Made by a program: the position numbers and the translations under genes. The notes under the pieces were generated by a model, which was not told the DNA's origin, did not search any database, and saw nothing but the letters and a program-made list of their open reading frames with translations. Shown piece after piece: positions 23,510-35,124 of a DNA stretch of 64,000 nt. Each line of letters opens with the position of its first letter. Positions within the stretch are counted from its first letter, which is position 1. Source of the DNA: Oxytricha trifallax (Eukaryota > Ciliophora > Spirotrichea > Sporadotrichida > Oxytrichidae); NCBI GenBank assembly GCA_000711775.1, contig ARYC01001535.1, positions 1 through 64,000 of the forward strand. Direction: 5' to 3'.

Positions 23510-23985
23510 ATTGTTTCCTTATAATTATTTTATATAGGACATGCTCTTTGAAATAATTTTTGAGCTTTTCTTTTGGAGATGCTAAGTTTTTTACTTTTTC
23601 CCCTTCTTTTTTTTTTCTTCTTTGTTTCATTCTTCATTTCATTTAAGAATTTGAATGCTATCTCCTGCTTGAAGAAAACTAAGTCATTTGGCAAATCCTT
23701 GGACTCTCATCTTGAAGGAAGTTTCATTATATGCGGCTTTTTCTATATAATGTAGTTGTATGCAACTATGTAATTGCTGATTTTATAAAGTAAGCATGTC
23801 TCAATATCCATTTTAAATGAACTTTTATCTCTTTTCGTTACTATATTTAGCTGATTTAGACTGGAATATAATGCAACTTTTTTCGTTTTATTTTGCTCTT
23901 TAAAATTATGAGGTAAAAACTTTTCTATTATGTCAACAATACCGTCTGAGATATTAAGATTAATAAATAGCTTTGTGAATCTCAT
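23494..23985 (-). CDS. Lysine-rich protein, one internal TGA
   Basis: An ATG at 23985, preceded by an in-frame TGA, starts a 164-codon frame ending at TGA 23494-23496. The protein begins MRFTKLFINLNISDGIVDII, has Lys/Asn-rich middle parts and a strongly basic tail with a KKKKKRRGKSKK run, as in nuclear or nucleic-acid-binding proteins. One TGA (23707-23709) interrupts the frame, but coding character continues in the same frame (ESKDLPNDLVFFKQEIAFKF). It could be decayed, or two segments in phase. No domain is recognised. Confidence 0.5.
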
Positions 23986-24069
23986 CTTTGATTTTCAAAT
24001 ATGTCATGCCATAAATGCCTTTTTCATAAACCTTTTCTACTTTACTTTAGATGTCTAGGTTGCTTAATG

Positions 24070-25440
24070 GTAAATTCTACAAAATATTAAAAATTTATGG
24101 CGGACACTCAATCTCTTTCTCGATTCTATACTATTTTATAGTGGAAGCTTTGTTATTTAAATTTATTAATATTGATCATAAAGTTTGAAATTAAAATAGG
24201 AAAAAATTCATAATTTATCTTAATCGATATTTACTTACTAAGTAATAAAAATCAGTTTATACATACATTAACATATAACCTTTTCCTTTCTTTAAGACCA
24301 CAAATTGAAGATAAATTTAAACAATAAAGCGTAAGTGATGCTAACAATTCAAACCTAATAAATTTATTTGAATATTATAGTCATTATAAAGTAGTGAATT
24401 AAGTATACACCATAACTAAAAAATTGCAAATTAATATAAAACAATTTTATTTATGTGATTTAAAAATTGAAATATGTTAAACTAGAAAAGTGTAAAATTG
24501 TAAAAATAAAACAAGCTATTTACTCCATATATAGTGCTTGAATAATGATCATACTGACCTAATTTTTGGCTATAAAATATATAATTCAATTTCCATCTAT
24601 ATAAATTAACGCAATTAATTGATTTAAAATTTGTAATTCTCACGATTATTTCTATTTAATCAATATTTATTAGTGTTGAATAATGATTAGATTAGATTTG
24701 ATTATATTATTAATTTGAATGGTATTTAGCATTAATTTTAATTAATTGCATTATCATTAGAATCAATTGAGAGTTGAACATGTGTAAATTATTCTGATGA
24801 AGACGACCTATTAAAAGTCTGATTGAGAGCAGCTTAATGGGTTGGAAACATCACTGTTGATTACAGCGCCTTCGTTGCTACAATTAGAATCATCGTAATC
24901 AAATATAATTTATTTTTACAATCTTTTTATGGGTTTTAAATGATGTCTACCAGCTTGTTTCTGATGAAATCTAAAATTTGTTCCTTCTCTGTAATGGAAA
25001 CGTTTAGTCTCTTGATGGTCTAAGACATCGAACATAGTGGAGTTAAATAACTTGTTTTTTTAATTTGAATCATTTTTATTTTAGGGAATAACAGTGTTAG
25101 CTCCTCTGGAAGAGCAATTTATTTTGGCTAAATTATGATTTGAATAACTTATTGTTTACTATTAGTAGTTTAAGTAACTGATAATTATGTATAATCAACA
25201 ATTTTGAGTTTTTTTTATTTATAGGTAGGTAACAAAGATGGGAAATTTCTATAATATAGTGATTGATGGGCTCGTGACCTTTCCAAATAATAATCATTTC
25301 CTTTATGAATGAGCTAGCTATCAGAATATTTAATTCCCAATTATTTTTGATATTTTTAATTAATTTAGTTGTTGTTTGTACTAGTAATTTAAAGTATTTT
25401 ATTTCTACTTGTGTAGATCGGTATCTATCTATTTAACTTA
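24070..25440. other. AT-rich stretch, little seen
   Basis: Mostly AT-rich. A less AT-rich patch at about 24770-24900 has weak coding character on the minus strand, but I cannot support a gene there. Confidence 0.4.
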
Positions 25441-25444
25441 CTGA

Positions 25445-25898
25445 GGCCATTCTGTGTTTGTGGCTTTAAATTTACACCTTCATAAGATACGTAGTGGCTT
25501 TCGTTATATCACTTGTTAGCCACAATTAGTTAACGGCTCTTTTCAATAGTGTTTGATAGCAGCCCTAAACGAATAAGGTTCAAATTTTAGCTTAATTGTT
25601 AAAAACTTTCAACTCATATCTTATTGCACTAGTACAAGTCAGTATGAATATGTCTTGCCTGATGAGGACATTACCACTTTAATGTGAAATCAAAGTATGC
25701 TGATAAGATATAGTTGATCGCTTCATCATGTAGAGATTAATAATGGCGCCGTCATCTTCTTTCTCGATTCATAAATCAGAAGCGGTGCAAGTTAACTACA
25801 AATGCATGCTAATTTTACAAAAGAATACAATTATTTTTTATTGCTATTTTGAGAAATTTGATAAAGAATTATCTAAAGTGAAATGCCTTGCAGATTGA
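25445..25898 (+). CDS. Coding-like island, two open frames
   Basis: Frame 25445-25687 (81 codons) contains QGSNFSLIVKNFQLISYCTS and ends YVLPDEDITTLM before TGA. Frame 25716-25898 (61 codons) begins DRFIMQRLIMAPSSSFSIHK. Composition is clearly richer than the flanks. Overlapping alternative frames are also open over parts of the island, so the exact reading is uncertain. The island reaches to about 26035 with weaker evidence. It is a likely macronuclear-destined segment of unknown product. Confidence 0.4.
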
Positions 25899-26039
25899 AA
25901 TATGTTCTGGTGTGCCTTAATTCGTTAAAAATATATTTTACAAGCAGTAGTTCTTCAGTTAACTCGCCTAACATCCCTTGGAAGTAATGGATAATTAAAA
26001 TTTAAGTAGTGGAAATAATGCAGCAGGATATTATGACTT

Positions 26040-26870
26040 TATTGCCACCAAGTTTATAATGATAAGTGTATATTGATATTAAAGTATTCTATATTTTAAT
26101 CTCAAAATGTTGTAGATTTCGAGAAGAAAACAGCATCAACACTATAATGTAATATAACCTCCATTTTATTAATCTAAGTATTTAAATTTAAATATCATTT
26201 TTAATTTATCGATAAATTTAGTTATATAATAGGAAATATGTTATCCTATGTGATATTTTGATTCAAGGTAAAATAATTTAATAGTATGCAATTTTAAATA
26301 ACTATAGTCCAATTTTAATTATTATTTAAAAATATAACTAATTCAAGTATTATCTAATTAGAATAATAATTAAAGACTATAAATGCAAAAAATATTTTTT
26401 TAATATTTTAAATAATTTGAGTAATGATAGATATTAATAATCAAAAATTGAAATTGTGACTTGCATTTATTTATATTGTATAATTAGAGATAAAAATTTG
26501 ATCAAGAAGCTTAGGTGAGTAAAATATCGTGAATATTACAAAAGTTTCCACCATATTGTTGAACACTTGTAAGCATTTATACAGACTAAAATATATCAAT
26601 AGCATCTTAGAATTTGATCTCAGCAAATAAGTGATGGAAGGGCACTAGTCGAGAATTATTATTTATCCATAATTCACTACTATTTAGCTAATTGAGGTGA
26701 AAAACTGTTTAGGGACATAAATTTAAGCAGCTTAAACTAAGAAGTATGTATAATTTTAAGGACCAAAAGGTTGCTTATGAAACTGTGCGAATTAATATAT
26801 TATGAAAAGATTAGATATAATGAGAATACAGGAAAATTACATAATCAATTTAATATGTACTAACTTACTG
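26040..26870. other. AT-rich stretch, nothing recognised
   Basis: No supported gene, RNA or repeat. Confidence 0.5.
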
Positions 26871-26878
26871 TTCAACTA

Positions 26879-27290
26879 GTGCGAGCTGTGACTAATTTCA
26901 GGTTAAAGAGGCCCAAAATCTTTTCTATGCATACATTTATACATATTTGTCCGAATGAGAGAAAATTGTGAAGTCTCCAAGGATGTGCGATTACTGTGCC
27001 TAATGAGAGGGCGGTAAACTCCAGGTTATATGGACATCCCATCATAATCATCAACGCTGATTCTGCTTCAGTACAGAAATCACTGTACAGGAAATATTTT
27101 TGACGTGCTCTGATGGCATTAGCTGCTGAATTAACCACAGCCCAGACTGGAAGTTCGGACTAGCATCATGAAAGAGAACATAAATTTAATGATGATCTCG
27201 TTTTAAGTCTCCTTGTGGAGGGTCTAGATGAAGGTTGTAAAATTTCTGATGATATACAACACTTAATTTCATTAATACAATACATTTATT
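26879..27290 (+). CDS. Coding-like island, unrecognised
   Basis: A GC-richer island. The plus-strand frame reads LQGCAITVPNERAVNSRLYG with IIIINADSASVQKS following, and later LSLLVEGLDEGCKISDDIQ, with two TGA codons between. The minus strand also has an 88-codon frame open even in the standard code (26872-27138), whose composition is plausible too. I prefer the plus strand because its acidic 3' part continues beyond the minus-strand frame. I would not fix either reading without more data. Confidence 0.4.
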
Positions 27291-27299
27291 ATAATTAGA

Positions 27300-28225
27300 G
27301 ATTTAACATAAGTTTAATTAATGATTCCTATTAAATTCAATTTTTTTCCCAATTCATAATTATAATTAAAATTAAGGTCATATCAGCTTATAAATATTAC
27401 TTAATGATGTTTCAATTAAATAAGATAATATAAAGAAGCAGGAGGGATATGTTATTAATTATAACGTTGATTATAGTGATATTTATAATGAAAGGAAACA
27501 GAATAGAACAGCAGCAACTGACACAAAACTTAAATAATATTTAGATAAAATATTTAGATTTAGAATAAAATTTTACATTTTTTTCAGATATTAAATAGTT
27601 TTAAATTTAAAAAATTGCAAGAGGTGCAACTCTTTAAGGTACGATTTTTTAAATATAATAAGATAATCAAAATATTAAAAGAAAACTCTAGAACTTCCTG
27701 ATACACCAATATTGTTAAAAAGGGAGCCATTTAGCATAATACCAACTATCTGCAAAAATCTGGCAATCCTTCATAAAAAGACTGAAAAATATGATAGTAT
27801 AGAGAAACTTAGAAATATAAATTGGTAACCAAAGAGATATCTTTTTTGGATATAAAAATATCCTTTCATCACTAAAAATTAATATAGGATTAATTAAATA
27901 ATATTGGAGGGAAAAATATAGATTTAAAAATAAAATTTCAATATTAAAACTAATAATCAGATGAAATATAAATTATAAGCTTATTTGAAAATAATATCAA
28001 AGAGAAGAAAAAAAAATATTAAGGAATTTATATTTCAAAAAAATTAATGAAAACTAAGATCAATACAAAATTATAATGAGAAATATATTAATAAAAATGA
28101 TAAAACTTTAATAAAATAAAAATTTATAGATACATTCAGTATTAAAGATATGTAATAATCACGATTTTTTTTTTAGAATAAAGTGAATTGTATTAAAAAA
28201 TAAATTAAGAATATAAGAATATGAA
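27300..28225. other. AT-rich stretch, nothing recognised
   Basis: Extremely AT-rich DNA with no supported feature. Confidence 0.5.
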
Positions 28226-28228
28226 AAC

Positions 28229-28437
28229 ATGTCTGATCAGAAGGTGCAGTGTCATTCATTTAAAATGTAAATTACAAAAAACATATCTAAAAAATTAATT
28301 TTACAGGGGTGGCACTAAGATCGATTGAGAAGTACATGCGAGCAAGAGTCAACTGAAGACTAAGAAAAACACAAGAAAAATTACACTCAAGCTAATGGAG
28401 CTAAGTATGAAGGAGAATGGAGAAATAATAACGTTTT
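28229..28437 (+). CDS. MORN-repeat coding segment
   Basis: From ATG 28229 a frame without TGA runs through MSDQKVQCHSFKMQ to a Glu/Lys-rich stretch and NGAKYEGEWRNN at 28391-28432. The last part matches the MORN repeat core (YxGEWxxG), found in membrane-associated and cytoskeletal proteins. Sequence turns abruptly AT-rich after 28432, suggesting a segment boundary. Within it, 28271-28310 could be a 40-nt GT-AG intron, but removing it would place a TGA soon after, so the unspliced frame fits the MORN match better. Only one repeat is present here; others should lie elsewhere in the locus. Confidence 0.55.
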
Positions 28438-28550
28438 TTTTAGATTTCCATTTTTGATTATTACATTTACTATTGCTATTATTAATTATAAATTTGAATT
28501 TAAATTTCAACTTCTTTCAAAAAATCTTGAATAGCTTAAGGCCATTAAAT

Positions 28551-28632
28551 ATTACATTGTTGATTATTTTTATTAACTTAAATTTTGAACATTTTAAGAG
28601 AATCAGAAAGTCGCTCATTTTTATAGGAGCCT
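28551..28632 (+). repeat. Dispersed repeat, copy left of the short TBE
   Basis: TTAACTTAAATTTTGAACAT and the following 45 bp match, with some differences, 30004-30062 on the other side of the short TBE. The reverse complement of the stretch 45510-45599 is a third copy. The three copies define a family about 80-100 bp long of unknown nature. Confidence 0.6.
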
Positions 28633-29019
28633 TTTAGAAAGTAATTTCAAGTAATATTTAAATAATATAAAACAATATAATAAAACAATCAAAATCCCAA
28701 AACCCCTTCAGTAGTTTTATTGAGTTTTTGATTGATAAAAGCCAAATGAGATGAGTATCGATTCAGGAGTTAGCTCAAAGAGGAAAACATGGAACCAAGC
28801 AAAGCCGTAAGAGGAAGAAAGAAAGAGAAGCCAAATCCATTTATAAGCTCAATTGAAATATGAACTTATTCATTCGTTTTATTCTAATACTTATTTATAA
28901 ACTCAAAAACTCCCTTCTCTCGCACACACCTTAGCTTTTTCATCGCTGACTCTCTTAGCAGCACTCTTAATAAAGTCTACTGTATCTATCTTTAAATCGT
29001 GAATCAAATAATGGTATCA

Positions 29020-29620
29020 TAGAAGTTTTTTATAGTGCCCTTTTAGTATCCCACAATACAACTCAATACCATTAAACTGAGGTCTGTAAGGAACGTTAAT
29101 ACAGGAGTAATATTTAGTCTTTTATATTGCTTTCTTGAGTCTATAGTTTTGTGTACTGATAAGTTATCTACAAACATAATAATTTCCTAGTCAGCATACT
29201 TACCTCTGAGTTATCTTCTTTTATTCCACAAAAGATTGCATGAGCTTCATTCTTAATCTTTTAGTCGTAAACTTCAATATTGCTATACTCTTGTAGCAAG
29301 ACCTTGATTTAGAGGTATTGAATGTAAATTCAGCTACATCATAATACCATGATCTTAAGCTCTCTGTATTTAATAATATATGTATATATATATATATATA
29401 ATATAAATTATTCTTATAAAATGAAACATTAAAATTAATCACTCTTTTAATGTGATTGACTGTCTTTTAAGATACATTTTCTTTATATATAAATGTTGCT
29501 ATAGATTAAGCAGCTATGTTGAGCTAAGGTAAATGTTGATAAAACATCACAGTCCTCTAGGAGAGAGAGAAGTGAGCCCAATATTTCAAAGTCCTATCAT
29601 TAACAAGATAATCAACATGA
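29020..29620 (-). pseudogene. TBE transposase remnant
   Basis: On the minus strand MFVDNLSVHKTI (Asp near 29168) corresponds to the second catalytic motif. NVPYRPQFNGIELYCGILKG (about 29040-29100) corresponds to the PYxPxLNxIE region with the third catalytic acid of Tc1/mariner-type enzymes. The two lie in different frames, so the gene is broken. The first catalytic motif is not evident within the short element. TBEs encode a 42-kDa transposase of this type. Confidence 0.7.
29368..29402. repeat. (TA)n microsatellite
   Basis: A run of alternating T and A inside the short TBE. Confidence 0.8.
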
Positions 29621-29966
29621 TGCAGCTTATGTTTCTAAGGTCTTTTAGGCTTAGAATTAAGTTACTATCTCTTCAAATTCAGATCTAAAAGTCAGTGGGA
29701 CCTAACAGTCGCAGCAGATTTGTGAAGCAGCATTGCTATTGATGTATAATAAAGAATAGGCTTTAGGTAGTCATTATACTCATCACATCCTTATCGTATT
29801 TAAAATAGTAAACCTATACTCACTGTCATATAAAGACCCCAAATCTCGCATTTACTTGCTTAAATTACTAATATTTAAACCCTAATAAAGCATCGTTATT
29901 TGCTACCTTTTATAAATCAAAAACTCAATCAAACTACTGAAGAGGTTTTGGGGTATTGAATATGAA

Positions 29967-30062
29967 GGTGTTACTTCAAAAGTCTCAAATGTTGATGTTT
30001 TTAGTTAACTAAAATTTTGAACATTTTGAGAGAGTAAGAAAGTCAATCATTTATGGGAGTCT
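29967..30062 (+). repeat. Dispersed repeat, copy right of the short TBE
   Basis: Direct-orientation partner of 28551-28632 and inverted partner of 45510-45599. It begins GGTGTTACTTCAAAAGTCTC. The two flanking copies are not a target duplication, since the AAT duplication is intact and lies inside them. Confidence 0.6.
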
Positions 30063-30066
30063 ATGA

Positions 30067-31545
30067 AGTTTATTTATATATTTTAATTTTAGAATAACAA
30101 TAATTAATAAATTTTTAAACTTATGATAAGTTATGATCAAATCTTTTTACAAAAATAGTTTATAATTAATAAACATTAAATCTAAATTATTCGATTAAGA
30201 TTGTGTATTTTGTTGATATAATTATAGTTTTTAAAGATTTAATCATCTTATTTTAATATTTAAACCGAAGTTCTTATAATACAATTTACGTTGGCCCATA
30301 TATGCATGACCAAATCCCTTTACATTATATGGATGAAGCAGATAATAAATGAATAAAATTAAAGTCAGTATGGATAACTTGAATTTTTATTAACATAGAA
30401 AGTTGTGAAAAAGATTCAACATAAATCACAAACATCAAATATTCTTTATTAATCGATTCTTTTACATATTTATTAAATAATATAAAAATTTGTCATTTTT
30501 ATTATTTTTATTATTTTTTAAATCTAATAATTTTAATATGTCTTTTTTTAAGAAGGCTATTTCAAAAAAATACTAAGAAATAATTTGCTGGATCGATAGC
30601 AAGCTACTTTAATTATGCTAAATTTTATCAATTAGTTCCATTTATTGTTATAGTAATATCAACAAAAGAGTTATATATATAGAAAGGGTTTGGTTCGTGG
30701 TTAAATAAAAAATTTATAACATTTAAGATTGATTAGCTCCAATTTTCTTAGCAGGTTAATTTTAAAAAGGTAATTTATACCACAGGTTTCCTCCTGATAA
30801 GAAGTCTAAATACATAAAGCTTAGCTTAGTATGATGTGTGTGCAGTAGCTGCTATAATTTTTAGGAAAGATTTGAAATTTATATCTTTTTTATAGCTTAG
30901 AAGATAATCTTCAAAGCCTAGTCTTATCGAGGATAACAATTAGTTTAATTGCTTATTTATCTATTAAGAGCAATTTTCATGAGTTACAATAAAGCCTCTT
31001 TAATAAAAATAATTGGATTAAAGGACATAAATATTTTTATCAAAATTTTTTGTCACAACCTAAACCTGATATCCTCGAGACTAATAGATATTTAATTACT
31101 AAAAGCTCCGTATATTTTTTAACGGATAAAATATTGAAAAGTCTTTAGTCAACTATTTAAGTATAGTAATGTTTTTAATGAGTTATCAAAGTTCGAAGAT
31201 TATATCACAAAAGAGAGAGAGAGTTCTGGAAGATAGTTTTAAACTTAAGAATTTTATTTGCTGACTATGCTTTAGGATGAATTTAACTCAAATCTTTTTA
31301 ATTTTCCACTATTACTAAAACATATTAAAATTAGCACAGTAGTTTGCTCTCCCAAAATAAAAACATTTAAAAATATGTTCAATATGAGAATACAGAGTAC
31401 CATCATAATTTTTCTTATTACTTAATACTAATTTTACATTAGCTCTTGACCAGATTGATATGTTAAATCACACTTTTAAACATTATTTATAGGAGTTTAA
31501 TAAGACAATATCAAATTTCTAAAATTTAACTTGCCAATATAATTG
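30067..31545. other. AT-rich stretch, nothing recognised
   Basis: No supported gene. A patch at about 30770-30900 is less AT-rich but shows no clear frame. Confidence 0.45.
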
Positions 31546-31548
31546 ATT

Positions 31549-31842
31549 ATACAATGAAGTAATTTAATAATGAATCTTCATAAAAATAAAATAAGTAAAG
31601 TTTAGGGAATACAGTGCTGTTTTAATCATTTCATCATCTGCTCATCTTCAAATTCGCTCAATCTTTGATATCGATGCTCGGTAGTATAATCACTCTCAAA
31701 ACATCAATTTGAAAGATTAAGTAAATATGAAGATGGAAATGAGCAAAGGAAGAAATGATTTAAAAAGCACTGTAGTCCCTAAACTTTTCTTATTTTATTG
31801 ATTATGAAGATTCATTATTAAATTATTTCATTGTGTAATCAA
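31549..31842. mobile_element. Foldback (MITE-like) element
   Basis: Left arm 31549-31680 and right arm about 31712-31842 are imperfect inverted copies (for example AAAGTTTAGGGAATACAGTG against CACTGTAGTCCCTAAACTTT), with about 30 bp between. No coding capacity. The ends lack the G caps of the other foldback at 10712 and are a different family. A target duplication is not resolved. Confidence 0.7.
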
Positions 31843-31844
31843 AT

Positions 31845-32980
31845 AAACTTATATTTAAAGATTAATTTACTAAGACTTTGTTTTTGCTGAACAAGATATG
31901 TCCAAAAAACTAATGTCATTTTTTCTTGAATTTAATATATTAATTCGACTCTTCAATCATTATTTAGGGTCATGAAAACATATTTTATAAGTACACACCA
32001 ATCATTCAAGATTCATAAAGAAATTTCATAACAAAATATAGATAATATGAACTTGAATAGTGCAGTGAGTATTCCAAAATGGAAATTTCTTGGCTTTGGA
32101 TTAATTATTTTAATATAAGATCTTAAGTGATACAGTCAAGAATAGCTTAAACTAAGTCCATACTCTCTTTACTGAAGCATCTCTTCAATAATGACTTAAT
32201 CCTGCTTTCTTATTATAATACTGAGAAAAATCTTTAAATTTAATTATGAAAATACTTAAATTTAAATTTTTCATGATAAAAATAGCTTTTTTATAAAGAT
32301 TTAAAATTGATGTTTATTATCCTAACTCTTAAGATACATGTAAAAGTCTTAGATCTTAAAGCATTTATTATACTTTTAAAATGATTTTTTGAAGTAAGTA
32401 AAAATAAATATTACTTTATTAGTACTATCAAAATTGATAAAACTTAACAATTATACATAGTGATTATAATCAAAGGTGATAAATCAGATAAATATTGTAT
32501 TTATACTATCAAGATATCTTTAGAAATCATTTATAAGAGAACATTAATATTAAGGTTATTACTTATAAATCCCTTTCAATTCTCGGTACCTTATGACGAA
32601 AATGGTATTTTACTGAATCAAAAGAGTTCAAAATTCTTAAGTTATCAACGTATATGCTTAAGTAGGCCAATTAAAGATTTTATAGAAATGTAAAAATAAA
32701 TTTTAGTATAAAATTTAATAATTTATCAAACTGGAACACTATTGGGATAAATTTGTAAACTTTAAATTAATCGATTTATAAATAAAAATTAAAAGTTGAC
32801 TTATATGATAAAAGATTGTTTCCATTAAAATAGATAGATAGATAGTTTAATTTATGCTACATAAAATTATTTTATCGAATAAGAAATGATCGATTTGCAA
32901 CTAGATTTATATTTTAAAATATCATTAATGAAACTAATATATGAGATATGTAATAAAATAAAATACAAGACAATAAGAAA
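31845..32980. other. AT-rich stretch, nothing recognised
   Basis: One 77-codon frame (32460-32693) is open but of low complexity. I do not support it as a gene. Confidence 0.45.
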
Positions 32981-32982
32981 AT

Positions 32983-33486
32983 AATGATTCTTCAATTTAA
33001 ATTAAGCTATTTGAGAATTATGATTTTACTGATGACAAGGAAATATTCTTCATACCTGATTAATCAACGTTCTACTGCTCTTTGCTTTTAAACGAGTCTG
33101 ACTTTTGAAATTATCAGAGTTTGAATAATTGTTATGATTTTATTTTTGCTTCTAAACAGCTTAAACTTAGATGTCATGACAAAGCTCACTAACCGGCGTC
33201 AAGATTTACTGTATCATTTGAATTTCATAAACAGCTTCTTACTTTTTTCTATGATATATTTTCATAAAGATGTAAAAGGATGTAGTTTTTAATTGGTTCT
33301 GATTTATAAAAAGTAATATTAAATTTTCTCTTTCATTTTTTTAAATATCCCTTTTTGGATTTATCCCTATATTCCATAACTAATAGTAAAAAATAAATTT
33401 CATATATTAGTTTGAAATTTTACAATTATTCAGCATTAAAATACAATAAATATATTATCTTTTCATTTAAATATTTTAATCGCTGA
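32983..33486 (+). CDS. Coding segment, unrecognised
   Basis: Frame 32983-33108 reads NDSSIQIKLFENYDFTDDKE and then SLLLNESDF before TGA. After it the same frame is open for 126 codons to TGA 33484-33486, with coding character strongest to about 33300 (KQLKLRCHDKAHQPASRFTV). The last part is AT-rich and probably not coding. It is likely a macronuclear-destined segment; no domain is recognised. Confidence 0.45.
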
Positions 33487-33811
33487 GTCAATTGTAATAT
33501 TATTGTAATTTATTGCAAATTAAACAAAGATTATAGTTCTCTGGGTGCATTTAAGTAGACTTTAATAATAAGGAGACTTTAATACTAAACTATAAAGGAT
33601 TTCAATTAAAAAGAAAGATTATTCTCTTTATATTTTATTATGAAAATTATTTGAAAAAAAATAAAGATTAGAACATATAATGGTAGTAAATTTAATCTTA
33701 TTCAGGCCTTATGCAAACTCGATGCTTTAGTAAATTTATCAATAACTACTAGAAAGCATATATGATGCACTTAAATTTCTGTGGTTGAGATATTAAATTT
33801 GGGATATTAAT

Positions 33812-33964
33812 TTTCAGTATTGTTCTTACGAAAGACAAGCTGATATTTGCACTAGACTAATGAGAAGTAATCTGATGGCTATACTCCATTATTATGATCC
33901 TTCAAATGCTTACAGATAATAGAACCAAAGAACATTTATTGGGCTTTCTTAACCCAGTACTTGA
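33812..33964 (+). CDS. Coding segment, unrecognised
   Basis: Fifty-one codons starting after TTTTCAG and ending at TGA 33962-33964. The residues QADICTRLMRSNLMAILHYY and YRQQNQRTFIGL look like folded protein, with TAA/TAG inside as Gln. The boundary at TTTTCAG could be a splice acceptor or a segment junction. Confidence 0.45.
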
Positions 33965-34313
33965 CAATAGCTGATTTCTTATCTGTACTTCATTTAAGGA
34001 TCTCTAAAATTGTATATTAATTTCTCATTAATAGAATATCCTTTATAGAGAGGATGCTTTTAATGTTTATTTTATAAATTTTTAGTCTTCCTCGCTTTCT
34101 ACTAATTTATAATACATATAATTTGTTGCAAAAAAAAGAGAAGTTATTTAGGCAATTTACCTTCTAATTAAAAGTTATTCTAATACTTAGAGTCCCATCC
34201 TGACACTAACAAAATTCTGCATCTCTAATGCATTAGAGGAAACACATTCATGCACCCCTTAGAGTAATAATTAAAATGTATTAAAATCGTAATTCTATTT
34301 TTATTTTTCGGCA

Positions 34314-34438
34314 TCATACCTAAGCTTTCAAGATAAAATTATTTTTTCCTTGCCTATATGCAACTTTGCTATCATACCTATTATTATAGAAGATAGTACC
34401 TATTTTCATAGCTTTATGATTTGAATAAGAAATACTTA
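34314..34438 (-). CDS. Short coding-like segment
   Basis: The minus strand reads SNHKAMKIGTIFYNNRYDSK and on to TGA 34314-34316, just downstream of a GTAAGT that could be a splice donor. Short and unrecognised. Confidence 0.3.
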
Positions 34439-35124
34439 CCCCTCTTTAATAAATTACACAACCTCTCATTATTGTTCATTATATTTGATAGGTTTACCTG
34501 CTATTCATAAGTAATATGTTAAATTTCTATTTGATAGCAGACAGAAAGGTTGTGATCATAAGTCTCCTAGATATTCTAATGGTTTTATAAAGCCCAAAAT
34601 TTCATTTCTTAAAATAAAGTATCCGATAGTTATGCTTTAATAGAATGATTGATCGATAGATTAAAATTGGTTTATTTATTAGAATTGAAAATTAATTTAT
34701 TATTTTTTCTCAATTTGTTTTAGAATGATGTTTAATTTAATGCGTGGGATCTGGAAAAGGGTTATTTGATGAAGAGGATCTATTAAAATAATAATTTAAA
34801 TATCTTATGAAGACATTTATTTTTTGTAACTTAAACATTTTTGAAGTTAAATTTCAAAATAGGAATATATAATATAGAATCTATGCAAATTTATCAAATA
34901 AACAAAAGCATAATATACTTATTTCATTATTAAAATTCAATAAATATTGCACTTTTTATTTTTAAATATATATATTTAAATACGAATATTTGTTTGTAAA
35001 AAAGAAAATATAAAATAAGAGAAGCTATATTTTATCATCGAATTTGAGTTTCGTAATATATAAAATTATAACAATAACTTTAAATATCTCTATATAATTT
35101 CTATGAAGATTGCACTATTGTGAT

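Larger units (their letters stand above)
28690..29958. mobile_element. Short internally deleted TBE with AAT duplication
   Basis: A 1269-bp element lies between AAT at 28687-28689 and AAT at 29959-29961. It starts CAAAATCCCAAAACCCC and ends in the complementary G4T4-type sequence, with terminal repeats of about 50-75 bp shared with the element end at 786-836. Full TBEs are about 4 kb with three genes; this copy keeps only part of the transposase region. It is therefore a deletion derivative that could at most move with enzymes supplied elsewhere. Confidence 0.85.

Noticed and set aside
32460-32693. 77-codon plus-strand frame
   Set aside because: Composition equals the AT-rich background; no supporting motif.
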